This document shows, one piece after another, positions 37,321 through 44,880 of a DNA stretch of 64,000 nucleotides. Each line of letters begins with the position of its first letter. The stretch's first letter is position 1. Below the pieces are notes generated by a model, which saw only the letters and a program-made list of their open reading frames with translations, made no database searches and was not told the DNA's origin. The translations under genes and the position numbers were made by a program. Source of the stretch: Terrabacter sp. Root181 (GTDB lineage: Bacteria > Actinomycetota > Actinomycetes > Actinomycetales > Dermatophilaceae); NCBI RefSeq assembly GCF_001428505.1, contig NZ_LMHU01000005.1:124001-188000 (forward strand). Reading direction: 5' to 3'.

Positions 37321-37968
37321 TCAGTCGGAGGCGTCGACGCTCGCGACGGCGGCTCGGCTGCTCGCGAGATGGTCGCTGAAGACCGCCGCCGCGCGGTCGG
37401 CCTCGCGGGAGCGCAGCGCCGCCACGATCGCCCGGTGCTCGGCGACCATGGCGCCCGGCTCCGTGTGCTGGTTGAGCAGCCAGGCCATGCGACCGGCGAC
37501 CGGCTCGATGATCGAGCTGAGCACGCGGCTGTGGGCGAGGTCGACGAGGGCGGCGTGGAAGGCGGCGTTGGCGCCCACGGCGTCGGCGTGGCGTCCCGCG
37601 CGGGCATGGCCGTCGGCCTCGGCGACGAGGTCGTCGAGGGTCGCGAGACCGTCGTCGTCGAGCACGTCGACGAGCCGGTGGGAGAGCACGACCTCGAGGG
37701 ACTCGCGCACCGCGAAGAGCATGGCGACGTCCTCGGGGTCGAGGCGGCGTACGACCATGCCCCGGGTGGCGCGCTCCTCGAGGAAGCCCTCGCGCTCGAG
37801 GGCGCGCAGCGCCTCGCGCACCGGCACCCGGGAGACGCCCAGCTGCTCGGCGACCTGCCGCTCGACGACGCGGGTGCCGGGGGCGAGCTCGCCCGACACG
37901 ATGCGCTGGCGCAGCGCCCCGGTGACGGAGTCGCGCAGCGATCCCGGATGTTCCTCACGAGTAGGCAT
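37321..37968 (-). CDS. GntR-family regulator, FCD type
   Basis: 215 residues from ATG 37968. Winged helix at about 10-75 (RQRIVSGELAPGTRVVERQVAEQLGVSR split here as RQRIVSGELAPGTRVV, then VAEQLGVSRVPVREAL), then an FCD domain with metal/ligand histidines (NAAFHAALVDLAHS, SDHLASSRA). An upstream in-frame ATG at 38010 lies inside the operator and is rejected. The tandem TTGGTATACCAA boxes next to it mark autoregulation and control of the divergent amidohydrolase; the effector may be that enzyme's substrate or product. Confidence 0.9.
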   Translation of the reverse strand: MPTREEHPGSLRDSVTGALRQRIVSGELAPGTRVVERQVAEQLGVSRVPVREALRALEREGFLEERATRGMVVRRLDPEDVAMLFAVRESLEVVLSHRLVDVLDDDGLATLDDLVAEADGHARAGRHADAVGANAAFHAALVDLAHSRVLSSIIEPVAGRMAWLLNQHTEPGAMVAEHRAIVAALRSREADRAAAVFSDHLASSRAAVASVDASD

Positions 37969-37985
37969 TGACCACCCATCCTCAG

Positions 37986-38010
37986 TTGGTATACCAAATT
38001 GGTATACCAA
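37986..38010. promoter_or_regulatory. Tandem GntR operator, two perfect TTGGTATACCAA boxes
   Basis: The 12-base palindrome occurs at 37986-37997 and 37999-38010, centres 13 bases apart, in the 80-base spacer between the GntR gene and the divergent amidohydrolase gene. TTGGTATACCAA-like palindromes are usual for FCD-type GntR proteins. Confidence 0.88.
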
Positions 38011-38048
38011 AAATGGCTCGGCCCGAGCCTAACCCCTGGAGGTCCCGA

Positions 38049-39377
38049 ATGTGCCTGCACGACCACGACGCCGCGCCGTCCCTGCCGCCCGCGTCCCTCT
38101 CGCGCCGCAACGTCCTCGCCGGGGCCGCGGTCCTCGCGGGCGTCACGGCCGCCGGGGTCGCCTCGGCCTCGTCCGCCACGGCCGCTGGTTCGGCGACGCC
38201 CCGCGGTGCGGGATCGGTCCGGTCGACGACGGCGGTCCCGCTCGTCGTCGAGGGCGGCTGGGTCGTCGACCCGCTGACGGGCCACGTCGTCGAGGACGGC
38301 GTCGTCGTCATCCGGGACGGTCTGGTGCTCGCCGTCGGCTCGCGCGACGCGACCCGACGGGCCGTGGCCTCCGTCGGCTCCGCGGCCCGCCGCATCGACG
38401 CCTCGGGGCGCTGGGTGGTGCCCGGGCTCGTCGACGTGCACGTCCACGCCAACGCGCTCGCCGACGCCCGCGCCCTGCTCCGGGCCGGCGCCACGTCGGT
38501 GCGCAGCGGCTCGTCGTCCTTCTACCAGGACGTCGCGATGCGCTCGCTGCCCGACACCGTCCCCGGCCTCGCGCCGCGCATGCGGGCAGCCGGCATCTTC
38601 GTCTCGCCGCAGCTCGGGGACTCGCTGCTCGCCGACCCCGAGCTCGCACCGCTCGCCTCGCTTCCGGGCGGCGTCACCTCGACCGACGACATCGCCCACG
38701 TGACGCGGGTCAACGTCTCCCGCGGCGTCGACGTCGTGAAGACCCGGGCCAACCCGCGAGCCGGCCTCGCCGAGCAGGACCCGCGTGAGCTCGTCTACGA
38801 CCGTGAGCAGCTCACGGCCGTCGTCCGCGCGGCGAGCGGGCGTCCGGTGCTCTGCCACGCCTACAGCGCCGAGGGCATCGACGGCGCCGTGCGGGCGGGC
38901 GTCCGGAGCATCGAGCACGGCGTCTTCGTCAGCGACGCGACGATCTCCGAGATGGCCCGGCGCGACACGCACTTCACGCCGACGCTCGCCGCCATCAGCG
39001 GCATGATCGGCTCGAGCGACCCCGTCCTCGACGCCCGTGGCCGGGAGTACACCCCGGTCCTCATGAAGGCCGTCCGCGAGGCCCACGAGCGCGGGGTCAC
39101 CGTCGTGGCCGGCACCGACTCCTTCGGCACCGACGTCGACCCCATCGGCTCGGAGGTGCGCCTGCTCGTCGAGGCCGGACTGACCCCGCTCGACGCCCTG
39201 CGGGCCGCGACGACCAGCGCCGCCCGACTGCTCGGGTGGTCGCGTCAGGGCGGGCGGCTCGTGCCGGGTGGCTTCGGGGACCTGCTCGTCGTCGACGGCA
39301 ACCCGATCGACGACGGCGGCGCGGTCGAGCGTGTCCGGGTCGTCGTCGCCCAGGGGGCCGTGGTCCGTCAGGACTGA
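38049..39377 (+). CDS. Tat-exported metal-dependent amidohydrolase
   Basis: 442 residues from ATG 38049 with GGAGG ten bases upstream. The twin-arginine signal SRRNVLAGAAVLAG (about 23-45) predicts folded export. The amidohydrolase barrel has HVHAN (HxH), a histidine in LCHAYSAEG, IEHGVFVS, and the metal Asp in GTDSFGTD; the pattern is that of imidazolonepropionase/prolidase-like enzymes. The usual carboxylated Lys may be VVKTRAN. Substrate unknown. Controlled by the divergent GntR protein by inference. Confidence 0.9.
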   Translation: MCLHDHDAAPSLPPASLSRRNVLAGAAVLAGVTAAGVASASSATAAGSATPRGAGSVRSTTAVPLVVEGGWVVDPLTGHVVEDGVVVIRDGLVLAVGSRDATRRAVASVGSAARRIDASGRWVVPGLVDVHVHANALADARALLRAGATSVRSGSSSFYQDVAMRSLPDTVPGLAPRMRAAGIFVSPQLGDSLLADPELAPLASLPGGVTSTDDIAHVTRVNVSRGVDVVKTRANPRAGLAEQDPRELVYDREQLTAVVRAASGRPVLCHAYSAEGIDGAVRAGVRSIEHGVFVSDATISEMARRDTHFTPTLAAISGMIGSSDPVLDARGREYTPVLMKAVREAHERGVTVVAGTDSFGTDVDPIGSEVRLLVEAGLTPLDALRAATTSAARLLGWSRQGGRLVPGGFGDLLVVDGNPIDDGGAVERVRVVVAQGAVVRQD

Positions 39378-39378
39378 G

Positions 39379-39867
39379 CTACAGGGAGTTGGCCACGTGC
39401 GCGACCGCGGAGCACGCGAACAGCAGCACCGAGCTCCCGGGTGAGATGAGAGCCGCGAGCAGGCACCAGGTCTTGACCGACCTGGAGGCAGCCCGTGCCC
39501 CGTCCCAGTCGCCGAGGGCCCACTTCGGGTTGACCTGGGTGGACTTGACGATCGCGACGATCCCGAACGGCATGAAGCAGAAGAGGGTGCACACGATCGC
39601 CCAGCCGAGGCGGGTCGGGGGTGGCGGTGCCTGGCCACTGCGGGGGCCGACCCACTCGGGGATGGGGGTGGCGGCATACGGCAGCGGGTCGACCCGGTTC
39701 GCGGGCGGCGGCAGCGGCACGCGCGGGGGGATCGAGGGCGCGGGGGCGCCGTCCGCTCGGGACGGCGCCGTCACTGCGGTCATCGGGGTGCTGCTGTCCG
39801 GCGAGTCGAGGTCGGGCAGCCACCCCGACCAGGTGTCCTGCGTGGGATCGGGTCGACGGTCGTCCAT
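39379..39867 (-). CDS. CD225/dispanin-like membrane protein
   Basis: 162 residues. A Pro-rich cytoplasmic N terminus (about 1-85, with APAPSIPPRVPLPPP) precedes WAIVCTLFCFMPFGIVAIVKS, the first membrane segment with the dispanin CCxxPxG-like pattern (here LFCFMPFG), a loop with GDWDGARAASRSVKTW, and a second membrane helix. Bacterial dispanins are of unknown function; eukaryotic relatives (IFITM) alter membranes. The gene ends two bases from the convergent amidohydrolase stop. Confidence 0.8.
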   Translation of the reverse strand: MDDRRPDPTQDTWSGWLPDLDSPDSSTPMTAVTAPSRADGAPAPSIPPRVPLPPPANRVDPLPYAATPIPEWVGPRSGQAPPPPTRLGWAIVCTLFCFMPFGIVAIVKSTQVNPKWALGDWDGARAASRSVKTWCLLAALISPGSSVLLFACSAVAHVANSL

Positions 39868-39974
39868 GGTCGGCGTGCTCCTGGCTCGGCGGGCCGGTCA
39901 CTGGTGAGACCCGTCAGGAGCGACAGCGTTCCATGCAGAGTGCGGTTGCGGGCGCGAACCGGACGAATCGGGGA

Positions 39975-40304
39975 TCAGATGATGCTGGGATCACCGTCCG
40001 CCGCGAGCTGCTTGCCGGCGCGCTCCCACTCGAGCATCCCGCCCTCGACGTTGGCGACGTCGTAGCCCTGGTGCACGAGCCACTGGACCGCCCGTGCCGA
40101 CCGGCCGCCCATGCGGCAGACGATGGCGACGGTGTCGTCCGTCTCGGGCAGCTCGTCGATGCGCGCCGGCAGCTCCGCGAGCGGGATGTGGATGGCGTTG
40201 GGGGCGTGGCCCGCGGCCCACTCGTCGGCCTCGCGGACGTCGACGAGGACGGCGTCGTCGGGCAGCTCGGACACGGTCGTGGTGGGAATGCTCATGCCTT
40301 CCAT
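39975..40304 (-). CDS. Rhodanese-like sulfurtransferase
   Basis: 109 residues from ATG 40304, or 106 from ATG 40295; neither has a well-spaced ribosome site. One rhodanese domain: VLVDVREADEWAAGHAPNAIHIPL and the active-site loop VCRMGGRSA with catalytic Cys (the first stretch spans DVREADEW and GHAPNAIHIPL), then GYDVANVEGGMLEW. It carries sulfane sulfur as a persulfide. No partner is apparent nearby. Confidence 0.9.
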   Translation of the reverse strand: MEGMSIPTTTVSELPDDAVLVDVREADEWAAGHAPNAIHIPLAELPARIDELPETDDTVAIVCRMGGRSARAVQWLVHQGYDVANVEGGMLEWERAGKQLAADGDPSII

Positions 40305-40322
40305 CGTGACACGACCGCATCC

Positions 40323-40414
40323 GACCGACGACCGTTGGTCAGCGCCCGCCGGCGACACGCGGTGGGACACGCCGGGGTGGGCGTCGCGCGGCGACCAACG
40401 GTCGTCCGTCGGTC
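40323..40414 (-). terminator. Long bulged hairpin upstream of the rhodanese gene
   Basis: GACCGACGACCGTTGGTC (40323-40340) pairs with 40393-40414, with a 4-base GTCC bulge; the inner stretch can also fold. It overlaps the stop codon of the upstream DUF1648-like gene by two bases and is probably its terminator. Confidence 0.7.
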
Positions 40415-41372
40415 AGGACGCCCGGGCGGCGAGGGTGTTGAGCACGGCCGCGGCCTCGTCGGCGTCGTCGACGGTGACGACGACGTCGGGCTCACCGATG
40501 CGGTGCACGACGAGGGCCTCGCCGGCACGCGTGACGTAGCCGCGGCGGCCGTCGACCCCGATCCGCCAGCCCCATCCGCCGAACTCGCGCAGCGGCGAGA
40601 CCGTCGTCGTGGCGGCCGAGGCCACGCGCTCCAGGGGCACGCGGGACCACGAGAGGCCCGCGCTCGACACCCGCAGCCCGGAGGCGTCGACCGTCACGCG
40701 GGCGGAGAGGGTGACGGCGAGCAGGGTGCCGAGGCCGAGCGCCAGCACCCACACCCAGGGCAGCCCGGCGAGCGCCACCCAGACGAGCGGCAGGCCCGCG
40801 ACGACCGCCAGCACCGCCGTCGGACCCACGGGCAGGCTCGCGCGACCGGTCCACGCCAGCCGCGTGGTCGGCGCGACGTCGAGCCGGCGTGCATCGGGGG
40901 GCAGGGGTGGGCGGGTGCCGGTGACGTCGGGCGGCGTCGTGCGACCCCAGCGCCAGAGCCCGACGGCGACGATGGCGGTCAGCGCGAGGGTGGGCACCAC
41001 CCACTGGGGTGGGAACGCCTGCGGCACCTGGCCCGGTCGCTGCGCGACGAGGCCACCGAAGAGCAGACCCCCGAGGAACACCGCGAGACCGCCGGCCACG
41101 GCAGCGAGGGGGCCGCGGGCCGAGCGGTACATGACCGCGGCGAGAGCGACGAGGGCGAGCGGCATCACGATGGTGATGACGGCCGCCGTGACGACCGCGG
41201 ACGGGTAGGACTGCCAGCGGTCCGGCTCGCCGTCCAGGCCCCAGTGGACGGCCACCTGGTCCGGCACGAGGTCGCGGACGGCATACGCCAGCCCCGTGCC
41301 GACCGCGGCCACGACGGGAGCCAGCACGGCGCTCGCGACGAGGGCGTGGGTGGGGCGGCGGTCGGTGGTCAT
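40413..41372 (-). CDS. DUF1648-like multipass membrane protein with PH-like C-terminal domain
   Basis: 319 residues. The start contains PDQVAVHWGLDGEPDRW, the DUF1648 motif around VHWGxxGxPDR, followed by four hydrophobic helices, two more helices (about 190-230) and a soluble beta domain with RVTVDASGLRVSSAG, YVTRAGEALVVHRI resembling membrane-associated PH-like domains. Function unknown; such proteins are often paired with a YtrA-type GntR gene, as here. ATG overlaps the upstream stop by four bases. Confidence 0.8.
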   Translation of the reverse strand: MTTDRRPTHALVASAVLAPVVAAVGTGLAYAVRDLVPDQVAVHWGLDGEPDRWQSYPSAVVTAAVITIVMPLALVALAAVMYRSARGPLAAVAGGLAVFLGGLLFGGLVAQRPGQVPQAFPPQWVVPTLALTAIVAVGLWRWGRTTPPDVTGTRPPLPPDARRLDVAPTTRLAWTGRASLPVGPTAVLAVVAGLPLVWVALAGLPWVWVLALGLGTLLAVTLSARVTVDASGLRVSSAGLSWSRVPLERVASAATTTVSPLREFGGWGWRIGVDGRRGYVTRAGEALVVHRIGEPDVVVTVDDADEAAAVLNTLAARAS

Positions 41373-41725
41373 CGCTGGAACTCGCTCTCGATGAGTCGGG
41401 TGAGGTCGGTCGTGGTGGCGCCGACGCGTCGCGCCTCGGCGACGAGCTCGGCGGCGAGCGTGCGCAGGCGGGCGTCGCTCCCGGGGTCGGTCGCGCTGAC
41501 GACGGCCCCGCGGCCCCGGCGCAGGTCGATGAGCCCCTCGTCGCGCAGGGACTGGTAGGCGCGCAGCACGGTGTGGAGGTTCACGTCGAGCACGGCGGCG
41601 ACCTCCTTCGCCGGGGGCAGGCGGTCGCCCCTCGCGAGCCTGCCTGAGGCCATCTCGCGCCGTACGCAGGCGGCCACCTGCACGTGCAGCGCCGTGCTCG
41701 ACGTGGGGTCCACCTGCCACAACAT
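41369..41725 (-). CDS. GntR-family regulator, YtrA type
   Basis: 118 residues, short as usual for the YtrA subfamily: a winged helix (HVQVAACVRREMASGRLARGD, with PPAKEVAAVLDVNLHTVLRAY, and GLIDLRRGRGAVV) plus two C-terminal helices for dimerisation. It lacks a large ligand domain. It is translationally coupled to the DUF1648-like membrane protein. A perfect operator overlaps its start codon, so it probably represses its own operon. Confidence 0.9.
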   Translation of the reverse strand: MLWQVDPTSSTALHVQVAACVRREMASGRLARGDRLPPAKEVAAVLDVNLHTVLRAYQSLRDEGLIDLRRGRGAVVSATDPGSDARLRTLAAELVAEARRVGATTTDLTRLIESEFQR

Positions 41726-41747
41726 AGTTCTATTATGACTAGAACTA
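41725..41747. promoter_or_regulatory. YtrA-type operator overlapping the regulator's start
   Basis: TAGTTCTA (41725-41732) and TAGAACTA (41740-41747) are perfect inverted arms, seven bases apart, within an A+T-rich patch between the YtrA-type regulator and pdxY. The spacing and place fit a dimeric GntR repressor site; pdxY starts 32 bases further on and may also be affected. Confidence 0.75.
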
Positions 41748-41778
41748 ACTTTTAAAGCCAGACGGCTAGGGTGGGGCC

Positions 41779-42627
41779 GTGAAGATCCTGTCGATCCAGT
41801 CCCACGTCGCCTACGGCCACGCCGGCAACTCGGCCGCGGTCTTCCCGCTCCAGCGGCTCGGCCACGACGTCTATCCCGTCCTCACGGTGACCTTCTCCAA
41901 CCACACCGGCTACGGCTCGACGAAGGGCCCGCTCATCGCGCCCGCCGACGTCGCAGCCGTCATCGACGGTGTCGAGGAGCGGGGTGCCTTCCCGGCGATC
42001 GACGCCGTGCTCTCGGGCTACCAGGGCGCCGAGTCGGTCGGCGAGGTCGTGCTCGACGCCGTCGCGCGGGTCAAGGCGGCCAACCCGTCCGCGGTCTACT
42101 GCTGCGACCCGGTCATGGGCGACGTCGGCCGTGGCTTCTTCGTGCGCGAGGGCATCCCCGAGTACATGCGCGACCACGTCGTGCCGAAGGCCGACATCGT
42201 CACGCCCAACCAGTTCGAGCTCGAGTTCCTCGTCGGCCGCGCGGTCGCGACGCAGGCCGACCTCGTCGCGGCGTCCCGCGAGCTCGTCGCGCAGGGGCCG
42301 TCCGTCGTGCTCGTCACGAGCGCCCTGACCTCCGACACCCCCGAGGGCTCGATCCAGATGGCCTGTGTCACGGCCGACGACGCCTGGGTCGTGACGACCC
42401 CGATGCTGCCGATGACGGTGCGCGGCGGGGGCGACGTGACCGCTGCGGTCTTCCTCGCGCACTACCTGACCGACGGCCCGGAGGTGGCCCTCCGCCGCAC
42501 GGCGGCGACGATGTATGCCGTGCTGGAGCGCACCCACGCGAGCGGCTCCGACGAGATGCTCCTCGTCGCGGAGCAGGACGCGATCGCGCACCCCGACGAA
42601 GTTTTTGAAATCTCTTCGATCACTTGA
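41779..42627 (+). CDS. pdxY: Pyridoxal kinase PdxY
   Basis: 282 residues from GTG 41779. Ribokinase-fold marks: SIQSHVAYGHAGNSAAVFPL, TVTFSNHTGYG, VYCCDPVMGD, DIVTPNQFELEFL, and GGGDVTAAVFLAHYL with the catalytic Asp (GxGD). It phosphorylates pyridoxal to pyridoxal 5'-phosphate in the salvage pathway. The final codons (DEVFEISSIT) are notably less G+C-rich than the rest. Confidence 0.93.
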   Translation: MKILSIQSHVAYGHAGNSAAVFPLQRLGHDVYPVLTVTFSNHTGYGSTKGPLIAPADVAAVIDGVEERGAFPAIDAVLSGYQGAESVGEVVLDAVARVKAANPSAVYCCDPVMGDVGRGFFVREGIPEYMRDHVVPKADIVTPNQFELEFLVGRAVATQADLVAASRELVAQGPSVVLVTSALTSDTPEGSIQMACVTADDAWVVTTPMLPMTVRGGGDVTAAVFLAHYLTDGPEVALRRTAATMYAVLERTHASGSDEMLLVAEQDAIAHPDEVFEISSIT

Positions 42628-42654
42628 CCGTTTCGCCCCAGAGAGCGTTATAGT
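42624..42654 (+). promoter_or_regulatory. Possible sigma-A-like promoter at the pdxY stop
   Basis: TTGACC at 42624-42629 (overlapping the pdxY stop codon) and TATAGT at 42649-42654 are 19 bases apart, each one base from consensus. A start six to seven bases on would fall at 42661, the first base of a hairpin with a T-run. It may be chance; the spacer is long. Confidence 0.35.
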
Positions 42655-42660
42655 CGCAAC

Positions 42661-42706
42661 GCGCCGTTCCGCATGACCACCCCTGACCGTGCGGAACGGC
42701 GCTTTT
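42661..42706 (+). terminator. Rho-independent terminator: 12-bp stem and TTTT
   Basis: GCGCCGTTCCGC (42661-42672) pairs perfectly with 42691-42702 around an 18-base loop, directly followed by TTTT. It ends pdxY. Of all hairpins in the window this has the best T-run. It could also be the body of a very small RNA from the promoter at 42624-42654. Confidence 0.85.
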
Positions 42707-42726
42707 CCATGCCCTTATTCACTGGA

Positions 42727-42749
42727 ATCCGAATCAAACGAGTTCGGAT
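42727..42749 (+). repeat. 7-bp inverted repeat in an A+T-rich island
   Basis: ATCCGAA (42727-42733) and TTCGGAT (42743-42749), nine bases apart, upstream of the AAA ATPase gene. This may be an operator. The rest of 42750-42871 has no gene; TATAGC at 42858-42863 lies only eight bases before the ATPase GTG, which would suit a leaderless transcript. Confidence 0.45.
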
Positions 42750-42871
42750 GCCATCGAGTCGGTGCCTGCGGTGGTGCCGGTGCCCGGGCTGACGACGCCC
42801 GCCGCGACGCGCCGATCGCGGTCGATCGGGACGTCTCAGGTTTTCGGTAGAGATGCGTATAGCCTCCGAGC

Positions 42872-44140
42872 GTGGACCCGATCACGAACCCGTACGCCCC
42901 GGGCGCGGGCCAGCGCCCGCCCGAGCTCGCCGGTCGTGACGAGCAGCTGCACACCTTCGACGTCGTGCTCGAGCGGATCGCCAGGGGTCGTGCCGAGCGC
43001 TCCATCGTGCTGACCGGCCTGCGCGGCGTCGGCAAGACCGTCCTGCTCAACGCGCTGCGCAGCTCGGCCGTGCGGGCCGACTGGGGCACCGGCAAGTTCG
43101 AGGCGCGCCCCGACCAGCGCCTGCGCCGCCCCCTGGCCGCGGCCGCCCACCAGGCCGTGCGCGAGCTGGGGCACCCGCGGGGCGAGGACGTCGACCAGGT
43201 GCTCGGCATCATCAAGGCCTTCGCGCTGCGTGACGCGCCGACCGGGGCGAAGCTCCGTGACCGGTGGCAGCCCGGCATCGACGTCCCGGCCCTCACCGGG
43301 AGGGCCGACTCGGGCGACATCGAGATCGACCTCGTCGAGCTGTTCACCGACATCGGTGGTCTCGCCGCCGACGTCGGCAAGGGCGTCGCCTTCTTCATCG
43401 ACGAGATGCAGGACCTCGACCCCGACGACGTGTCGGCCCTCTGTGCGGCCTGCCACGAGATCTCGCAGTCGGGCCTGCCCGTCATCGTCGTCGGTGCCGG
43501 CCTGCCGCACCTGCCGGCCGTGCTCTCGGCCTCGAAGTCCTACTCCGAGCGACTCTTCCGCTACTCACGCATCGACCGGCTGCCCCGCGACTCCGCCGAC
43601 CAGGCCCTCGTCGGGCCCGCCACGGAGGAGGGCTGCGAGTTCACGCCCGAGGCGCTCGACGAGATGTACGCCGTGACCGCCGGCTACCCCTACTTCATCC
43701 AGGCCTACGGCAAGGTCGTGTGGGACGTCGCGCCCTCCTCGCCGGTCACCGCCCAGGACATCCGCGTCGCCGTGCCCGAGGCGGAGTCCGAGCTCGCGGT
43801 CGGCTTCTTCGGCTCCCGCTTCGAGCGCGCGACGCCCGCCGAGCGCGAGTACCTCCGGGCCATGGCCGAGGCCGCCCTCGTGAACCCGTCTGCGGCGGAG
43901 GCCGGCCCCGACGGCGACGGGTCAGCGGGTGGCGACGCCACGGCATACGTCCGGGACGGGGTGACCGAGCGCGAGGCGGTGCCGACGTCGGCCGTGGCGG
44001 ACGTGCTGGGACGCAAGCCGCAGTCGCTCTCGCCCGCACGCGACGCCCTCATCAAGAAGGGCCTCATCTACTCCGGCGAGCGCGGGCTCATCGCCTTCAC
44101 CGTCCCGCACTTCGGGCGCTACCTGCGCACCCAGTCCTGA
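42872..44140 (+). CDS. ORC1/CDC6-like AAA ATPase with C-terminal winged helix
   Basis: 422 residues from GTG 42872. Walker A TGLRGVGKTVLL at 48-59, Walker B FFIDEMQDLD at 174-183, sensor-1-like VIVVGAGLPHLP, and an arginine-finger-like RLFRYSRIDRL. Helical lid follows (PYFIQAYGKVVW). The last 100 residues, after an acidic Gly/Ser/Asp insert, form a winged helix (VADVLGRKPQSLSPARDALIKKG in two parts: VADVLGRKPQSL, ARDALIKKGLIYSG). The layout equals archaeal ORC or STAND-like ATPases. Partners and role are unknown; no neighbouring nuclease or toxin supports a defence function. Confidence 0.85.
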   Translation: MDPITNPYAPGAGQRPPELAGRDEQLHTFDVVLERIARGRAERSIVLTGLRGVGKTVLLNALRSSAVRADWGTGKFEARPDQRLRRPLAAAAHQAVRELGHPRGEDVDQVLGIIKAFALRDAPTGAKLRDRWQPGIDVPALTGRADSGDIEIDLVELFTDIGGLAADVGKGVAFFIDEMQDLDPDDVSALCAACHEISQSGLPVIVVGAGLPHLPAVLSASKSYSERLFRYSRIDRLPRDSADQALVGPATEEGCEFTPEALDEMYAVTAGYPYFIQAYGKVVWDVAPSSPVTAQDIRVAVPEAESELAVGFFGSRFERATPAEREYLRAMAEAALVNPSAAEAGPDGDGSAGGDATAYVRDGVTEREAVPTSAVADVLGRKPQSLSPARDALIKKGLIYSGERGLIAFTVPHFGRYLRTQS

Positions 44141-44142
44141 GG

Positions 44143-44880
44143 TCAGGGGCGGTCCCAGGTCTCGACGCGGCCGTCCCGGTGGGCGAAGGCGCGCAGCGCG
44201 TCGAGGTCCGACGGCGCTGACAGCACGTAGTCCTCGACCCACTGGGCGACGTCGGGGAATTCGCTCTGCTCGACGACCGACCGGGCCACCCGGTCGGGGT
44301 CGATGGCGGTCGTGCGCAGGTGGACGCCGTACGCGTCGAGCAGCGTCCACGGGGCCCCGCTGCTGCCGTAGGGCATGCCGATGCTGCCGCTGTTGACCAC
44401 CCAGCGCCGGTCGACGAGACGGGCGAACGGCATGTGGGTGTGCCCGCAGCAGACGACGCGCACCGTGTCGGGGACCTCGGCGAGGACCCTCGCCCACTGC
44501 GCCGGGCGGGTGTCGACGAGCACGACCTCGTCGTCGTCGCGAGGGGTGCCGTGACAGAACAGCACGTCACCGACGCCCTCCAGAGCCACCGTGACCGGGT
44601 GCCGGAGCCCGTCGAGCAGATCGACGTGGGCGTCGGTGAGCCGGCCGGCCGCCCACAGGTCGACGGCCGGGGTGCCCTCCGGCAGCTGCCCTCCGCGGGC
44701 GGCCGTGACGAGGTCCCGGTCGGCGTTGCCGCGCACGAGCACGACGCGGTCACCGAGCTCGAGGAGCCGGTCGAGGACCTGCGTCGGCTGCGGTCCGGCG
44801 GCGAGGTCACCCGTGACGACCACGAGGTCGGTCACCTTCGTCTCGGCCGGCAACGGCCAGGGACAGTGCGTCAAGAACAA
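44143..44880 (-). CDS. Metallophosphoesterase, 5'-truncated
   Basis: 245 residues if ATG 44880 is used. VVVTGDLAAGP, VRGNADRD (GNxD), VLFCHGTPRDD, CCGHTHMPF (GHTH) and NSGSIGMPYG are clear YfcE/calcineurin-type metal motifs, but the essential first motif (DxH, as in SDIHGN) is missing. In its place the first 16 residues (MFLTHCPWPLPAETKV) are unrelated and are antisense to the M23 fragment. The break is near 44840-44850. The product is probably inactive. See the neighbouring M23 fragment. Confidence 0.7.
   Translation of the reverse strand: MFLTHCPWPLPAETKVTDLVVVTGDLAAGPQPTQVLDRLLELGDRVVLVRGNADRDLVTAARGGQLPEGTPAVDLWAAGRLTDAHVDLLDGLRHPVTVALEGVGDVLFCHGTPRDDDEVVLVDTRPAQWARVLAEVPDTVRVVCCGHTHMPFARLVDRRWVVNSGSIGMPYGSSGAPWTLLDAYGVHLRTTAIDPDRVARSVVEQSEFPDVAQWVEDYVLSAPSDLDALRAFAHRDGRVETWDRP

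Noticed and set aside
42872-44140. Part of an anti-phage defence island
   Set aside because: No nuclease, toxin, methyltransferase or other defence gene neighbours the ATPase.
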